A DNA stretch of 64,000 nucleotides from Planotetraspora thailandica (GTDB lineage Bacteria; Actinomycetota; Actinomycetes; Streptosporangiales; Streptosporangiaceae), in the NCBI RefSeq assembly GCF_016863335.1, contig NZ_BOOR01000066.1:1-64000 (forward strand), in the 5' to 3' direction. The notes below the pieces were generated by a model, which did no database searches, was not told where the DNA came from, and saw only the letters and a program-made list of their open reading frames with translations. This document shows, one piece after another, positions 26,747 through 35,913 of the stretch (position 1 is the first letter of the stretch; every line of letters begins with the position of its first letter). The position numbers and the translations under genes were made by a program.

Positions 26747-27240
26747 GCGGTCGCATCGTGAGGATGTCACCAGCGTCCGATGTTGACGTGCTGCTGGACC
26801 ACGCCGAGGAGGTCGCCGCCGCCGAGCTGTCGTCCATGCGGCGCAGCTGGTCGGTGATCACGTCGAGGGATTCGACGACCTCAAGAGGCAGAGGGGCCGA
26901 CCCCTTGGGTCGTCCGCTGCCATTGGTGGAGTGCGTGGCCTCCGTCAGGGGAGTCACGAGTTCGTTGACCAGCGGGCTGGCCGCGGAGACCAGCCCAACA
27001 CGTATGGCAGTTCGTCGCTTCGTCCTCGTCACTGGCGACCAGGCCAGAGCATTCGCGCTGACCCCAGTCGGGCGTACTAATAGGTCACCTATCAGACATC
27101 GGTAGATCTGCGCTAACCGGGCGATGTGGTGTAACTCGGCTCCCGGGCGTTGGGCGACGCCGGACTTCCCGGCCCCTCCCATCGTTCCCAGTACGAGATG
27201 TACTTCCCCGTCTTGGGCTTTTTGCTCGGCCAGCGCTAGT
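26747..27240 (-). pseudogene. Degraded XRE/TPR-type regulator fragment
   Basis: Minus-strand codons contain RLAQIYRCLIGDLLV, resembling the end of an XRE helix-turn-helix. They continue with KRRTAIRVGLVSAASPLVNE and LEVVESLDVITDQLRRMDD, which recalls the linker and first TPR-like region of large Streptomyces-type XRE regulators. The N-terminal recognition helix and the long TPR part are missing, so it is a remnant. The region 26597-26746 next to the ISL3 end holds nothing recognised. Confidence 0.35.
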
Positions 27241-27297
27241 TGTACAGATCTACGACGCCGTCTTGGGTGAGACCCAGCGCTCGATCGTATTCGCAGT

Positions 27298-28575
27298 TCA
27301 GGAGCGTTGCTCGGGTGACGCGTGGCGTTCGCGGGCGGCACCGAGGCCGAAGACGATCTGCGGGAGTACCAGCACCGCCAGAAGCAACAGTGGAATCGTC
27401 CAGCCGCCGGTCAGCTGGTGGACGCCGCCCAGGGTGAGGGGACCGAGGGCGGCAAGGACGTAGCCGAAGCACTGCGCCATGCTGGACAGTTGAGCCGCGT
27501 GCCGGGCGTCGGGGGCGCGCAGCACGATGAACAGCATTGCGAGGCTGATTGCCGCGCCCTGCCCGAGGCCGAGCAGGACCATCCACAGGTAGATCCAGGC
27601 CGTCGGGGAGACCAGAAGGCCGACGAAGCCGAGCACGCACAGCACCGCGCCGGACGACGCCAGCACGCCCGGGTGCACGTGCCGGTTGGCCAGTATCGGG
27701 GTGAGGAACGCTCCGACGATGCCCAGCAGGCTGGAGAAAGACAGCATCCAACCGGCCACACCCTCGTGCGTGCCCGCGTCGGTCAGCACGCTGGGCAGCC
27801 AGGCGGTCGCGGCGTAGTAGGCCAGCGACTGCAGGCCCATGTAGAGGGTGACCATCCAGGCCACCTGGTGTCGCCACAGTCCGCGCACGGGTGGTGTCGC
27901 GCCGCGCGCCCCCGTGGCTCGGGTCCGGGTGTGGCGCAGGACCTGCGGCATCCACACGATGAGGGCCAGTATCGCGGGCAGGCCCCAGAGCGCCAGCGTG
28001 GGACGCCAGGCGAGGTCGGCGGCGTGTTCGACGGGCACGGTGACGCCGGCGGCCAGTGCGGCGCCGCCGAACATCGACATCGAGTACAGGCTGGTCATCA
28101 GCCCGATCCGGGAAGGAAAGTCCCTTTTGATCACCCCGGGCAACAGCACGTTGGCCACCGCGATGCCCGCGCCGATGAGCACGGTGCCGGCGAGTAATCC
28201 GGCCATGGCGTCCAGCATGCGCAGAGCGGTGCCGGCGCAGACCAGCGCCATTGTGGCCGCCAGTGTCGGTTCCATGCCCCACCGGCTGCCGATCTGGGGA
28301 GCCAGCGGGGCCAGCAGACCGAAACACAGCAGTGGCAGCGTGGTCAGCAGTCCGGCCGTCGTGGCGGACATCCCGGTCGTGGAACGGATGGTGTCGAGTA
28401 GCGGGGAGACAGCCACCAGAGCCGGACGCAGGTTCAGCGCCAGCAGGATCACACTCACGGCCAGCCAGACCGCCGGCCGTCCGTACGCTGCCCGTGGTTC
28501 CTCTGGGATGCGGCTCGAGCCGGGGGCCTGCCGGCCCGTCTCCGTGTGTGCTGCCGATGTGTTTGGCACGGTCAC
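27298..28575 (-). CDS. MFS transporter, CynX/NimT-like
   Basis: 425 residues from GTG 28575, with GAGGAG 6 nt upstream. About twelve membrane helices follow a 35-residue hydrophilic N terminus. VSVILLALNLRPALVAVSPL and LLCFGLLAPLAPQIGSRWGM are typical of the CynX/NimT (cyanate/2-nitroimidazole) branch, whose members export small anions or aromatic compounds. A GTATAC site about 150 bp upstream matches one in front of the divergent hydroxylase operon, so the pair is probably controlled together by the GntR protein at 34 kb. Confidence 0.88.
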   Translation of the reverse strand: MTVPNTSAAHTETGRQAPGSSRIPEEPRAAYGRPAVWLAVSVILLALNLRPALVAVSPLLDTIRSTTGMSATTAGLLTTLPLLCFGLLAPLAPQIGSRWGMEPTLAATMALVCAGTALRMLDAMAGLLAGTVLIGAGIAVANVLLPGVIKRDFPSRIGLMTSLYSMSMFGGAALAAGVTVPVEHAADLAWRPTLALWGLPAILALIVWMPQVLRHTRTRATGARGATPPVRGLWRHQVAWMVTLYMGLQSLAYYAATAWLPSVLTDAGTHEGVAGWMLSFSSLLGIVGAFLTPILANRHVHPGVLASSGAVLCVLGFVGLLVSPTAWIYLWMVLLGLGQGAAISLAMLFIVLRAPDARHAAQLSSMAQCFGYVLAALGPLTLGGVHQLTGGWTIPLLLLAVLVLPQIVFGLGAARERHASPEQRS

Positions 28576-28721
28576 CTTTACTCCTCACGTGGGTTGTCCT
28601 GCGGGGCTGCCAGGGAGGGAACCCGCGTCCCGCAGGACCGCCGGACTGCTCGTCGCCTGCATGCGGACACTCCTCTTCGTTGCGGGCGGCAGCCGCGCTT
28701 CAACCGCCTGGTAGCGAAGAA

Positions 28722-28731
28722 TGGTATACAA
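28722..28731. promoter_or_regulatory. Candidate GntR/FCD operator upstream of the MFS gene
   Basis: TGGTATACAA fits a TNGTATACNA palindrome of the kind bound by FCD-type GntR repressors. A sister site lies at 29018-29027. It is about 150 bp upstream of the MFS start. Function is inferred from pairing and context. Confidence 0.45.
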
Positions 28732-29017
28732 CTCGTGAATGCCGGTGCGCGCGGGGTAGGTGCGAGGCTCGCCACAAGCCACGGAGTGTCGTTGGATGAC
28801 TACTTTAAGCGGCCGGACCTTGACAGATCAGTAGTGAATAGAATTCCATAGACGAAGAGGCAAATATATGGTTTAGCTGCGCAAAAGTGGCGCCGCTCCG
28901 CGGATGTGGCAGACCTGAACCTCGGTTGGCGGCCGTTCTGTCTGCTTGAGGCCGGCGCGAAACCTGCGGTGGATGCACCGGCTGAAGGGCTATCGATAGC
29001 CGATCACGGCAAATAAG

Positions 29018-29027
29018 TTGTATACGA
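29018..29027. promoter_or_regulatory. Candidate GntR/FCD operator upstream of the molybdenum hydroxylase operon
   Basis: TTGTATACGA shares the GTATAC core and TNGTATACNA form with 28722-28731, and lies about 98 bp before the large-subunit start, near the expected promoter. The remaining 28576-29124 intergenic DNA shows no other feature I can support. Confidence 0.45.
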
Positions 29028-29124
29028 TCTGGCCCAAAGCTTGTGGGCATGGGAACCGGCACCCCGGCGGTGGACGCCTTGCCGTACGACGACAGAGGGA
29101 GACCGGTACAGCGAGGAGGGGCAC

Positions 29125-31515
29125 ATGACCACCGGTGACAGCACACCCGCACGGCGCTACGGGATCGGAGCCAGAACGCCGCGGCGTGAGGACGCCAGGC
29201 ATCTGGCCGGCCGGGGCTCGTTCGTCTCCGATGTGAAACTTTCCGGTCTCAGGGAGGTGGCCTTCGTCCGCAGCGTGGTCGCGCACGGACGGATCACGGC
29301 GGTGTCGGTCCCCGACGACGCCGAGCCGGGTTCGGTGTGGACCGCGGCCGACCTCGCGCAGCTCGCCGAACCCCTCACCGCGACATCGACCCTGGCCGGC
29401 TTCAGGGCCGCGCCGCTGCCCAACCTCGCGGCCGACAAGGTTCGCTACGTCGGCGAGCCAATCGCCGTCGCCATCGCCGGCACCCGGGCCGAGGCCGAGG
29501 ATCTCGCGGCGCGGATCACCGTGGACATCACGCCGCTGCCCGCCGTGGTCGGCTTTTCTGACGCGCTGGCGCACAACGCGCCCAAGGTGCATAACGACTG
29601 GCCCGACAACATCTTCGCGACCACGTCGGGAGACGTCGGAGATGTGGACGCCGCGGCGCGCGAGGCAGCGGTGTCGGTCACCCGCGAGTACACCATGAAC
29701 CGGCAGGCAGTGGTGCCGTTGGAGGGTCGGGGCGTCATCGCGCACTACGACCGGTCGGCCGATCGGCTCTCCGTGTGGTCCTCGACCCAGACCCCGCACA
29801 TGATCCGCGAAATGATCGCGATCCTGCTCGGCATCGAAGCCAGGCGGGTGCGGGTGATCGCCCCCGACATGGGTGGCGCCTTCGGCTCCAAATGCTCGCT
29901 CTACCCGGAGGAAGTCGCACTCGCCGCGATCGCGATGAAGCTCGACCACCCGATCCGCTGGGTGGAGGACCGCTGGGAGGGCATGGTGGCCTCCACCCAG
30001 GCGCGTGACCATCACTACCTGGTCACCGCGCACGCTGCGGCGGACGGCACGCTGCTCGGTGTCGAGGCCGACATCCTGGTGAACGGCGGGGCCTACTCGG
30101 TGTATCCGTGGACCGCGACGATGGACGCCACCATGGCCGCGGCCATGATCCCGGGGCCCTATCGCGTGCGGAACTACCGGTTCCGGACCCGCAGCGTGGC
30201 GGCCAACAAAGCACCGTCGGGGCCCTACCGAGGGGTCGGGCGCCCCGGTGCCTGCTTCGCCATCGAGCGGACCATCGACGAGTTGGCGCACGAGCTTGGC
30301 CTTGAGCCTTACGAGATGCGCCTCAAGAACATGGTGCGGCCCGATGAGATGCCCTACACCTCGGTGGCCGGCAAGGTCTACGACAGCGGCGACTATCCCG
30401 AGGCGGTACGGCAGGCCGCCGTCCTCATCGGCCACGACACGTGGCGGAAACGGCAGCGGGGCGTGCCGACGGACTCGCGGCACAGGATCGGCATCGGTTA
30501 CGGCTCATGCACCGAGCAGACCGCTCACGGCTGCGTCGAATGGGCCACCCGTGGGCTCGCCATCACGATCGGCACCGAGGGCGCCCGCCTGGAGATGGAC
30601 GCGACCGGCGGCTTCACCCTCAGCGTCGGCATCAAGAGCCACGGGCAGGGCTCGGAGACCACGCTCGCGCAGGTGGTCAGCGAAGTCTTCGACGTCGAGC
30701 CCGAACACGTCACGGTCATTCACGGCGACACCGCGCTGACTCCCAGGAGCGAAGGCACCTTCGCCTCCCGATCCATGGTGATGGCCGGCGGCGCCAGCTA
30801 CGGCGCGGCGCGGCAACTGGCGCAGAAGGTGAAGCGCATCGCCTCCGTGCTGCTCGACGAGCCGGTGGAGGACCTGCGGCTGCGCGATCACGCTGTGGTC
30901 GGGCGGGCAGGTTCGCTCGGCTATCGGGAGTTGGCCAAGGAGTTTCTGTTCACCCCTGACCATGTGCCCGGCATCGAGGGTGGGCTTGAGGCGACCTACT
31001 ACTACCGCCCGGCCGTGGAGACCGGTGCGTTCAGCTATGCCACCCACGCCGCGGTGGTGGATGTGGACCTGGACACCGGCGGCGTCACCCTCCTCGACTA
31101 CGCGGTCGTTGAGGACTGCGGAACCGTGGTGAACCCGCTCATCGTGGAGGGGCAGATCGTCGGCGGCGTCGCGCAGGGCATCGGCAGCGCGCTCCTCGAG
31201 GAGCTCGTCTACGGCGACGACGGGCAACCGAAGTCGTCGAGCTTCCTGGACTACCTGCTGCCCGGCACGACCGAGATCCCGGAGCTCAAGATCGGGCATC
31301 TACGGACGGCGTCGCCCAACACGGTGTTCGGGATGAAAGGTACGGGGGAGTCCGGCGCCATCATGCCGCCGGCGGCGATCGGCAACGCCGTCACCGACGC
31401 GCTGCGCGAGTTCGGCGCGCAGGCCAACGAGACGCCGATGACGCCCCAGCGGGTGTGGACTGCACTGCGTGATGCCCAGGACGCGATGGCGCCGATCGCG
31501 GAGACGGTGTCATGA
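29125..31515 (+). CDS. Xanthine dehydrogenase-family molybdopterin-binding (large) subunit
   Basis: 796 residues from ATG 29125, preceded by GAGGAGGGG; the upstream open frame lacks a site. The large subunit binds the molybdenum cofactor and hydroxylates an aldehyde or N-heterocycle. An N-terminal Ald_Xan_dh_C-type domain (GIGARTPRREDARHLAGRGS, VRYVGEPIAVAIAG) is followed by cofactor motifs MGGAFGSK and PYRGVGRPGACFAIERTIDE and the catalytic glutamate in MKGTGESGAIMPPAAIGNAV. The AYxCSFR loop of true CO dehydrogenases is absent, so a CODH role is unlikely. First of four tightly packed genes; overlaps the next by 4 nt. Confidence 0.93.
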   Translation: MTTGDSTPARRYGIGARTPRREDARHLAGRGSFVSDVKLSGLREVAFVRSVVAHGRITAVSVPDDAEPGSVWTAADLAQLAEPLTATSTLAGFRAAPLPNLAADKVRYVGEPIAVAIAGTRAEAEDLAARITVDITPLPAVVGFSDALAHNAPKVHNDWPDNIFATTSGDVGDVDAAAREAAVSVTREYTMNRQAVVPLEGRGVIAHYDRSADRLSVWSSTQTPHMIREMIAILLGIEARRVRVIAPDMGGAFGSKCSLYPEEVALAAIAMKLDHPIRWVEDRWEGMVASTQARDHHYLVTAHAAADGTLLGVEADILVNGGAYSVYPWTATMDATMAAAMIPGPYRVRNYRFRTRSVAANKAPSGPYRGVGRPGACFAIERTIDELAHELGLEPYEMRLKNMVRPDEMPYTSVAGKVYDSGDYPEAVRQAAVLIGHDTWRKRQRGVPTDSRHRIGIGYGSCTEQTAHGCVEWATRGLAITIGTEGARLEMDATGGFTLSVGIKSHGQGSETTLAQVVSEVFDVEPEHVTVIHGDTALTPRSEGTFASRSMVMAGGASYGAARQLAQKVKRIASVLLDEPVEDLRLRDHAVVGRAGSLGYRELAKEFLFTPDHVPGIEGGLEATYYYRPAVETGAFSYATHAAVVDVDLDTGGVTLLDYAVVEDCGTVVNPLIVEGQIVGGVAQGIGSALLEELVYGDDGQPKSSSFLDYLLPGTTEIPELKIGHLRTASPNTVFGMKGTGESGAIMPPAAIGNAVTDALREFGAQANETPMTPQRVWTALRDAQDAMAPIAETVS

Positions 31516-32387
31516 AGCCCGCGGCCTTCGACTACCACCGGCCGGCCGGCACCGCCGAGGCCGTACGGCTGCTGAGCGACCTGGGTGACGACGCCAAGGT
31601 GATCGCGGGTGGGCAGAGCCTCCTGCCGATCATGAACATGCGGCTGGCGGAGCCGGCGCACCTGGTCGACGTCACCGGGATCGCCGAACTGAGGCAGACC
31701 ACCGTGGACGCCTCGGGCGCCCGTTACGGCGCGACCACCACGCACATGAGGTTCGAGTACCAGCTCGTTCCCGATGTCACCGGCGGGCTGCTGAGCCGAA
31801 TGGCGGCGGGGATCGGCTACCAGGCGATCCGCAATCGGGGCACGGTCGGAGGCAGCCTGGCGCACAGCGACCCCTCCGCGGAATGGCCCACGGTCATGGC
31901 GGCGCTCGACGCCGCCGTGCACGTACTGTCGGTGCGCGGCATGCGGCGCGTCCCGGTGCGCGACCTGCTGCTGGGCTTCTTCTCGACGGCATTGGAACCT
32001 GACGAGCTGATCGTCGACGTGGAGGTCGGGCGGCTGCCCGCGAGCACCCGCTGGGGCGTATGCAAGACGGCACGCAAGCCGGGCGAGTTCGCCGAGTCAC
32101 TCGCCGTCGCGCTCATGGAACACGACGCCACCCCGCGTATCCGCCAGCCGCGACTATGGCTCGGGGCCGCCGCGGACACACCGGTGCGTCTCGCCGGAAC
32201 CGAGCGGCTGGTAGAGGGCCATGACGTCGACGCTGTCACCGCGGACGACCTGGTCGTCCCGATCGCCGCCGATCTCGGTGCCGATCCGGGCGCCGGCGAT
32301 CCAGCCGCCCGTTACGTCCTGCATCTGCACGCGGTCACGGTGCACCGGGCACTGCGAGCCGTACACGAGGAGGTGTCCGATGAATGA
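31512..32387 (+). CDS. FAD-binding (medium) subunit of the molybdenum hydroxylase
   Basis: 291 residues. It passes electrons between the iron-sulfur subunit and an acceptor through FAD. Family motifs are FDYHRPAGTAEAVRLL, KVIAGGQSLLPIMNMRLAEP (FAD pyrophosphate binding), and IGYQAIRNRGTVGGSLAHSD, the TxGG box. The C-terminal CO_deh_flav_C domain contains TARKPGEFAESLAVAL. Its ATG overlaps the large-subunit stop (ATGA), and its own end overlaps the iron-sulfur subunit start by 8 nt. Confidence 0.93.
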   Translation: MKPAAFDYHRPAGTAEAVRLLSDLGDDAKVIAGGQSLLPIMNMRLAEPAHLVDVTGIAELRQTTVDASGARYGATTTHMRFEYQLVPDVTGGLLSRMAAGIGYQAIRNRGTVGGSLAHSDPSAEWPTVMAALDAAVHVLSVRGMRRVPVRDLLLGFFSTALEPDELIVDVEVGRLPASTRWGVCKTARKPGEFAESLAVALMEHDATPRIRQPRLWLGAAADTPVRLAGTERLVEGHDVDAVTADDLVVPIAADLGADPGAGDPAARYVLHLHAVTVHRALRAVHEEVSDE

Positions 32388-32916
32388 GGTGACAGTGCAC
32401 CTGACGGTGCAGCATCAGCCGCGAACGATGATCATTCCCGCTCGTACGACCCTGGCCGACCTGCTACGCGACCATCTTGGCCTGACCGGTACCCATCTCG
32501 GGTGCGAGCAGGGCGTGTGCGGGGCCTGCACCGTGCTTCTCGACGACCTGCCGGTGCGCGCCTGCCTCACTCTCGCCGCGGCCTGCGAAGGCGCCGAGGT
32601 GATCACCGTGGAAGGCCTCGAAGGACCCGACGCGGAGCGACTACGCGCCTGTTTCGCCGAGCAGGGCGCTCTGCAGTGCGGATTCTGCACTCCGGGCATG
32701 CTGCTAGCGGGCTACTACCTCGTACGAGGGCGGCAACCGCTTTCGCGCGAGGAGGTATGCCAGGCGATGTCCGGCAACATCTGCCGCTGCACTGGTTACA
32801 ACGCCATCGTCCGGGCGATCGAGGCCGCCATCAGCCAGGGCATCGAAGCCGAAACCGCGCCTGCTCAGACGGTGCCCCGGTCTTCGGGGGCCCCGGCGGC
32901 AGGGACAGAGGAGTAG
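32380..32916 (+). CDS. 2Fe-2S (small) subunit of the molybdenum hydroxylase
   Basis: 178 residues from ATG 32380, inside the last codons of the FAD-subunit gene. The plant-ferredoxin-type cluster has CEQGVCGACTVLLDD and a fourth cysteine in RACLTLA. The C-terminal helical cluster has CGFCTPGML and GNICRCTGY. All eight ligands are present. It completes the large/medium/small trio; with a CoxG-like gene next, the operon encodes a full enzyme. An unusual 20-residue Ser/Ala/Pro-rich tail extends past the usual end. Confidence 0.93.
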   Translation: MNEVTVHLTVQHQPRTMIIPARTTLADLLRDHLGLTGTHLGCEQGVCGACTVLLDDLPVRACLTLAAACEGAEVITVEGLEGPDAERLRACFAEQGALQCGFCTPGMLLAGYYLVRGRQPLSREEVCQAMSGNICRCTGYNAIVRAIEAAISQGIEAETAPAQTVPRSSGAPAAGTEE

Positions 32917-32919
32917 ACC

Positions 32920-33579
32920 ATGCAATTCACCAACGAGTTCATCGTGCCGGCCGCGCCGGACGCCGCCTGGACGCTGCTCACGGACGTGCCGAAGATCGCG
33001 CCCTGCATGCCGGGCGCCACCGTCACCCCGCTCGCCGACGGCGGATACGAGGGCACCGTCGCGGTGAAGGTCGGCCCGATCAAGGTCACCTATCGCGGCA
33101 CCGCGTCGTTCACCCAGGTCGACGCCGGCGACCACCGCATGGTGCTCGACGCTCGTGGCACCGAGAGCAGTGGCAAGGGGTCGGCCGCCGCCGTCGTCAC
33201 CATAGACCTGGTTGGCGAAGGACCGGACAAGACCAAGGTGCTGGTCGACACGCAGATGCAGGTCACCGGGAAGGTCGCACAGTTCGGTCGCAGCGCGATG
33301 GCCGATGTCGGGGCGCGGCTGATCGGAATGTTCGCCGCCAACCTGGAGGCGATGCTGTCCCAGCAGGGAGAGCGGCCTCCGTCGGTGTCCGGCAGCGAGC
33401 TGCGCATGACACCGGCTGAGCCGGAACTGGACGCGCTGGCACTGGCCTGGCCTCTCATCAGACGAGGCGCGGTGGTGGCCGGGGCGTTCGCGTGCGGCGC
33501 CCTGATCACCTGGCTGGTCACTCGCTACCGGCCGCGGCGGGGGCCTCGTGGAGGAGCGCGGCGCGCTGTGCGGCGTTGA
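32920..33579 (+). CDS. CoxG-like SRPBCC protein with C-terminal membrane anchor
   Basis: 219 residues starting 4 nt after the iron-sulfur subunit. Residues 1-145 form a CoxG-type SRPBCC fold (MQFTNEFIVPAAPDAAWTLL, ACHPC-type loop here PCMPGATV, VKVGPIKVTYRGTASF). A hydrophobic helix at about 183-200 (RRGAVVAGAFACGALITWLV) and an arginine-rich end follow. CoxG proteins recruit or anchor molybdenum hydroxylases to the membrane, which fits the last place in the operon. The final 62 nt overlap the 3' end of the convergent GntR gene. Confidence 0.88.
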   Translation: MQFTNEFIVPAAPDAAWTLLTDVPKIAPCMPGATVTPLADGGYEGTVAVKVGPIKVTYRGTASFTQVDAGDHRMVLDARGTESSGKGSAAAVVTIDLVGEGPDKTKVLVDTQMQVTGKVAQFGRSAMADVGARLIGMFAANLEAMLSQQGERPPSVSGSELRMTPAEPELDALALAWPLIRRGAVVAGAFACGALITWLVTRYRPRRGPRGGARRAVRR

Positions 33580-34201
33580 TGTGCACCTTCATGATCAGTT
33601 CGGCGGAGACGGCGTCTCCGCGGCGCATCGCCTCCACGATCTCGCGGTGATGCTCGACGGTGCGCTCCAGATCACGAGCGGTGTAGCGAAGAAAGGTTCG
33701 GCGTACCAGCGGTAGGCCGAGCACGCCGCCGAGCAGGGTGACGAGGCTCTCGTTGCCCGTTGCGTCGAGCACGATGGCGTGGAACTCGTTGTTCAGCTCG
33801 GCCGCCTGCTGCCTGGCCGGGGCGTCGCCGTCCGCGATCACCCGTTCGTATTCGGCGAGGTTGGCGTCGAGTTTGTCCAGGGCCTCAGGGCTGATCTTCT
33901 GGGCGGCGATGGCGGCGACGTACCCCTCGACGACGGCCCGCAGGCCGTACATCTCGGAGATCTGCTGAGGGGTCCAGCTCACGACCTGCGCGCCGCGATG
34001 GCGTTCGAGCCGGACGAGCCCTTCGGAGGCGAGCTTGCGCAGCGCCTCCCTGACGGGGGTACGGCTGATGCCCATGGAGGCGGCGAGTGACTTCTCCCGC
34101 AGCCAGACGCCGGGGGGCAGGTCGTCCGAGGCCATCCGGCCGGCGATCTCGGCGTAGGCGCGCTGGGCCGCGGAGGTTTCCGGCCACTTGTCGTCTGCCA
34201 T
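33518..34201 (-). CDS. GntR-family regulator, FCD (FadR-type) subgroup
   Basis: 227 residues. The N-terminal winged helix-turn-helix contains LREKSLAASMGISRTPVREA and LRKLASEGLVRLERHRGAQV. The C-terminal FCD domain has metal-ligand-type residues in LNNEFHAIVLDATGNESL and TVEHHREIVEAMRRGDA. It is convergent with the hydroxylase operon and overlaps coxG-like by 62 nt. Two GTATAC palindromes, before the MFS gene and before the large subunit, are the likely binding sites, making it a local sensor of the substrate or product. Confidence 0.9.
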   Translation of the reverse strand: MADDKWPETSAAQRAYAEIAGRMASDDLPPGVWLREKSLAASMGISRTPVREALRKLASEGLVRLERHRGAQVVSWTPQQISEMYGLRAVVEGYVAAIAAQKISPEALDKLDANLAEYERVIADGDAPARQQAAELNNEFHAIVLDATGNESLVTLLGGVLGLPLVRRTFLRYTARDLERTVEHHREIVEAMRRGDAVSAELIMKVHINAAQRAALLHEAPAAAGSE

Positions 34202-34619
34202 CGAACTACCTCCTCACAAGGGCTATGGCCAAGCCTATCCTCGCGTCACGCGCCAGCCGGGCATCGCGCTCCCTCGTCGGACCGCCCGCCTCGGCCCCGC
34301 TCAGTACGGGCGTCGCGACGCCGCCGAGGCGCCAGGTAAGGCCGCCGGCGACCCACCAGAACAAAGGTCAACTGGCCTCCACGCTTCCGGGGAGTGCAAG
34401 TCCTGGGTCGCAGGGCTCGCGCTCGCGTCGCCGACCCGCTGCCGCTCTACGACCACGACAAGTACCGCAAGCAGGTCCGAGCAGCCGGGATCACGTGGAC
34501 GCTTCCGACGACAGCGCCCCGATCCTGCAGCGGCTAGGCTTCCACGCTGTGACCACCACCACGCCCCACGTATGGTCACCACCACAGCAGCCTTGACGCG
34601 AACGGCAGCCGTGCAGAAG
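34202..34619. other. Gap without a supported gene
   Basis: About 420 bases upstream of the GntR gene. Several frames are open but none carries a recognised domain. A plus-strand stretch near 34435-34495 reads DPLPLYDHDKYRKQVRAAG and may be a protein fragment that I cannot identify. Confidence 0.3.
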
Positions 34620-34793
34620 TTCCGCCCGCTCCGGTAACGGATGAGCACCGAACATTCGGATCGGCGGCCAGATCCGCCAGGATGCCCGGCAGCACCCGCC
34701 ACATCGCGGCGGTCAGGCGTTGCGCTTCGCGGGACGGCTCAGGGTGAGGGCGTGCTCGTCGAGGATTAGTTCAAACCCATCGGTAACTATCAT
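34620..34793 (-). pseudogene. Enoyl-CoA hydratase/isomerase N-terminal remnant
   Basis: From ATG 34793 the frame reads DGFELILDEHALTLSRPAKR then NA and a stop. Adding one base continues it as LTAAMWRVLPGILADLAADP, NVR and TGAGG. This is the crotonase N terminus (TLNRPxxRNALT, VTGAGG). The oxyanion-hole and catalytic glutamates beyond TGAGG are missing. A one-base deletion plus truncation makes it nonfunctional. Confidence 0.65.
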
Positions 34794-34906
34794 CCCTTGA
34801 TTGTCCAGGCCGCCCCTCCGTCTTCTCCAGCAGGGTCCCGGCCGTTGGTGGCATAATCGCCGCGCAACGGGACGATCCCGTACGCAATGACCTCCAGGGA
34901 GTCTGG

Positions 34907-35819
34907 GTGTTCGGGATCCTCCGGCCGGGTGCCCGCCACTCCTGCCCCTCCGTCCACAAGGCCTGGCGCGCGCATCTGTGCGGGCTCTGCCTGACGCTGC
35001 GGGACGGGCACGGGCATCTCTCCCGCATGGCGACCAACTACGACGGCCTCATCCTGCCGGTCCTGACGGAGGTACAGTCACGGGCCGGAACCGGTCCGAA
35101 CCGGCGGGCCGCCGGACCCTGCGCGCTGCGCGGCTTCCGGTCCGCCGAGGTGGTGCCGTCGGACGACCGGGGCGCCCGCCTGGCCGCCGTGGTCTCGCTG
35201 GCCCTCGCCGCGGGCAAGATCCGCGACCACGCGGCCGACGGCGACGGGATCGCCGCCCGGCGCGTGACCGGCGTCCCGATGCGCGCGACCGCCGCCGCCT
35301 GGACCTCTGCCGCCCAGCGCGGCGCGGAGTCGATCGGCTTCGACACCGCCGTCCTGACCGAGGCCTCCGCCCACCAGGCGCTGCACGGCCTCCGCCTCGC
35401 CGTACGCGACCTCGACCTGGACGACCGCAACCTGGTCGAGTCGCTGCTGTGCGACGAGCCCCGCCGCGCCGTCGGCCGCGCGTTCGGGACCCACGCGTAT
35501 AGCGCCGCCCACGCCGCCGGACCGTCCGCGCGGCCGGACGTGCCCTACACCGGCTCGCCCAGGGACGTGCCAGGGCCTCTCGGGGAGCAGGCGTACGGCG
35601 GCGGCCGGCGTGGCGACCTTCCTCACCTGCGGGCTCTATCGCCCGCCGTGGAGCGCCTACCGGCAGGCGCCGTGGACCGAACGCTGCTTTTGCGACCTGT
35701 GCGACTGCCCCTGCTGCTCGGGATGCTGCGACTGCTGCTCCGGAAATTCGTGCTCCGGAGAGTGCTGCCTGAAGGACTGCTGCTCCTGCGACGGGTGCTG
35801 CTGCGACTGCGGTTCCTAG
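34907..35819 (+). pseudogene. DUF5685 family protein with internal deletion and frameshift
   Basis: Starts at GTG 34907 (AGGGAG upstream) with FGILRPGARHSCP, HLCGLCLTLRDGHGH, TNYDGLILPVLTE and LRGFRSAEV, which is the DUF5685 N terminus. After GFDTAVLTEA about 90 family residues appear to be missing before LHGLRLAVRDLDLDDRNLVE. Near 35595 the frame is lost: the proper ending lies in another frame, FLTCGLYRPPWSAYRQAPW, followed by a cysteine-rich tail of about 40 residues ending at TAG 35817-35819. The uncorrected frame runs on to 35917. Function of the family is unknown. Confidence 0.65.
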
Positions 35820-35913
35820 AGCACCGGTCGCCGCTCCAGAAGACTGACGAAGGGTGCGTCGACATCTCCTGCTATCACTCATCTGGCTCGCCGATCATTG
35901 AGGATGGCGCTCG

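Noticed and set aside
29125-33579. Aerobic carbon monoxide dehydrogenase operon
   Set aside because: The gene set is similar (large, medium, small subunits and CoxG), but the large subunit lacks the AYxCSFR active-site loop and has PYRGVGRPGACF instead.
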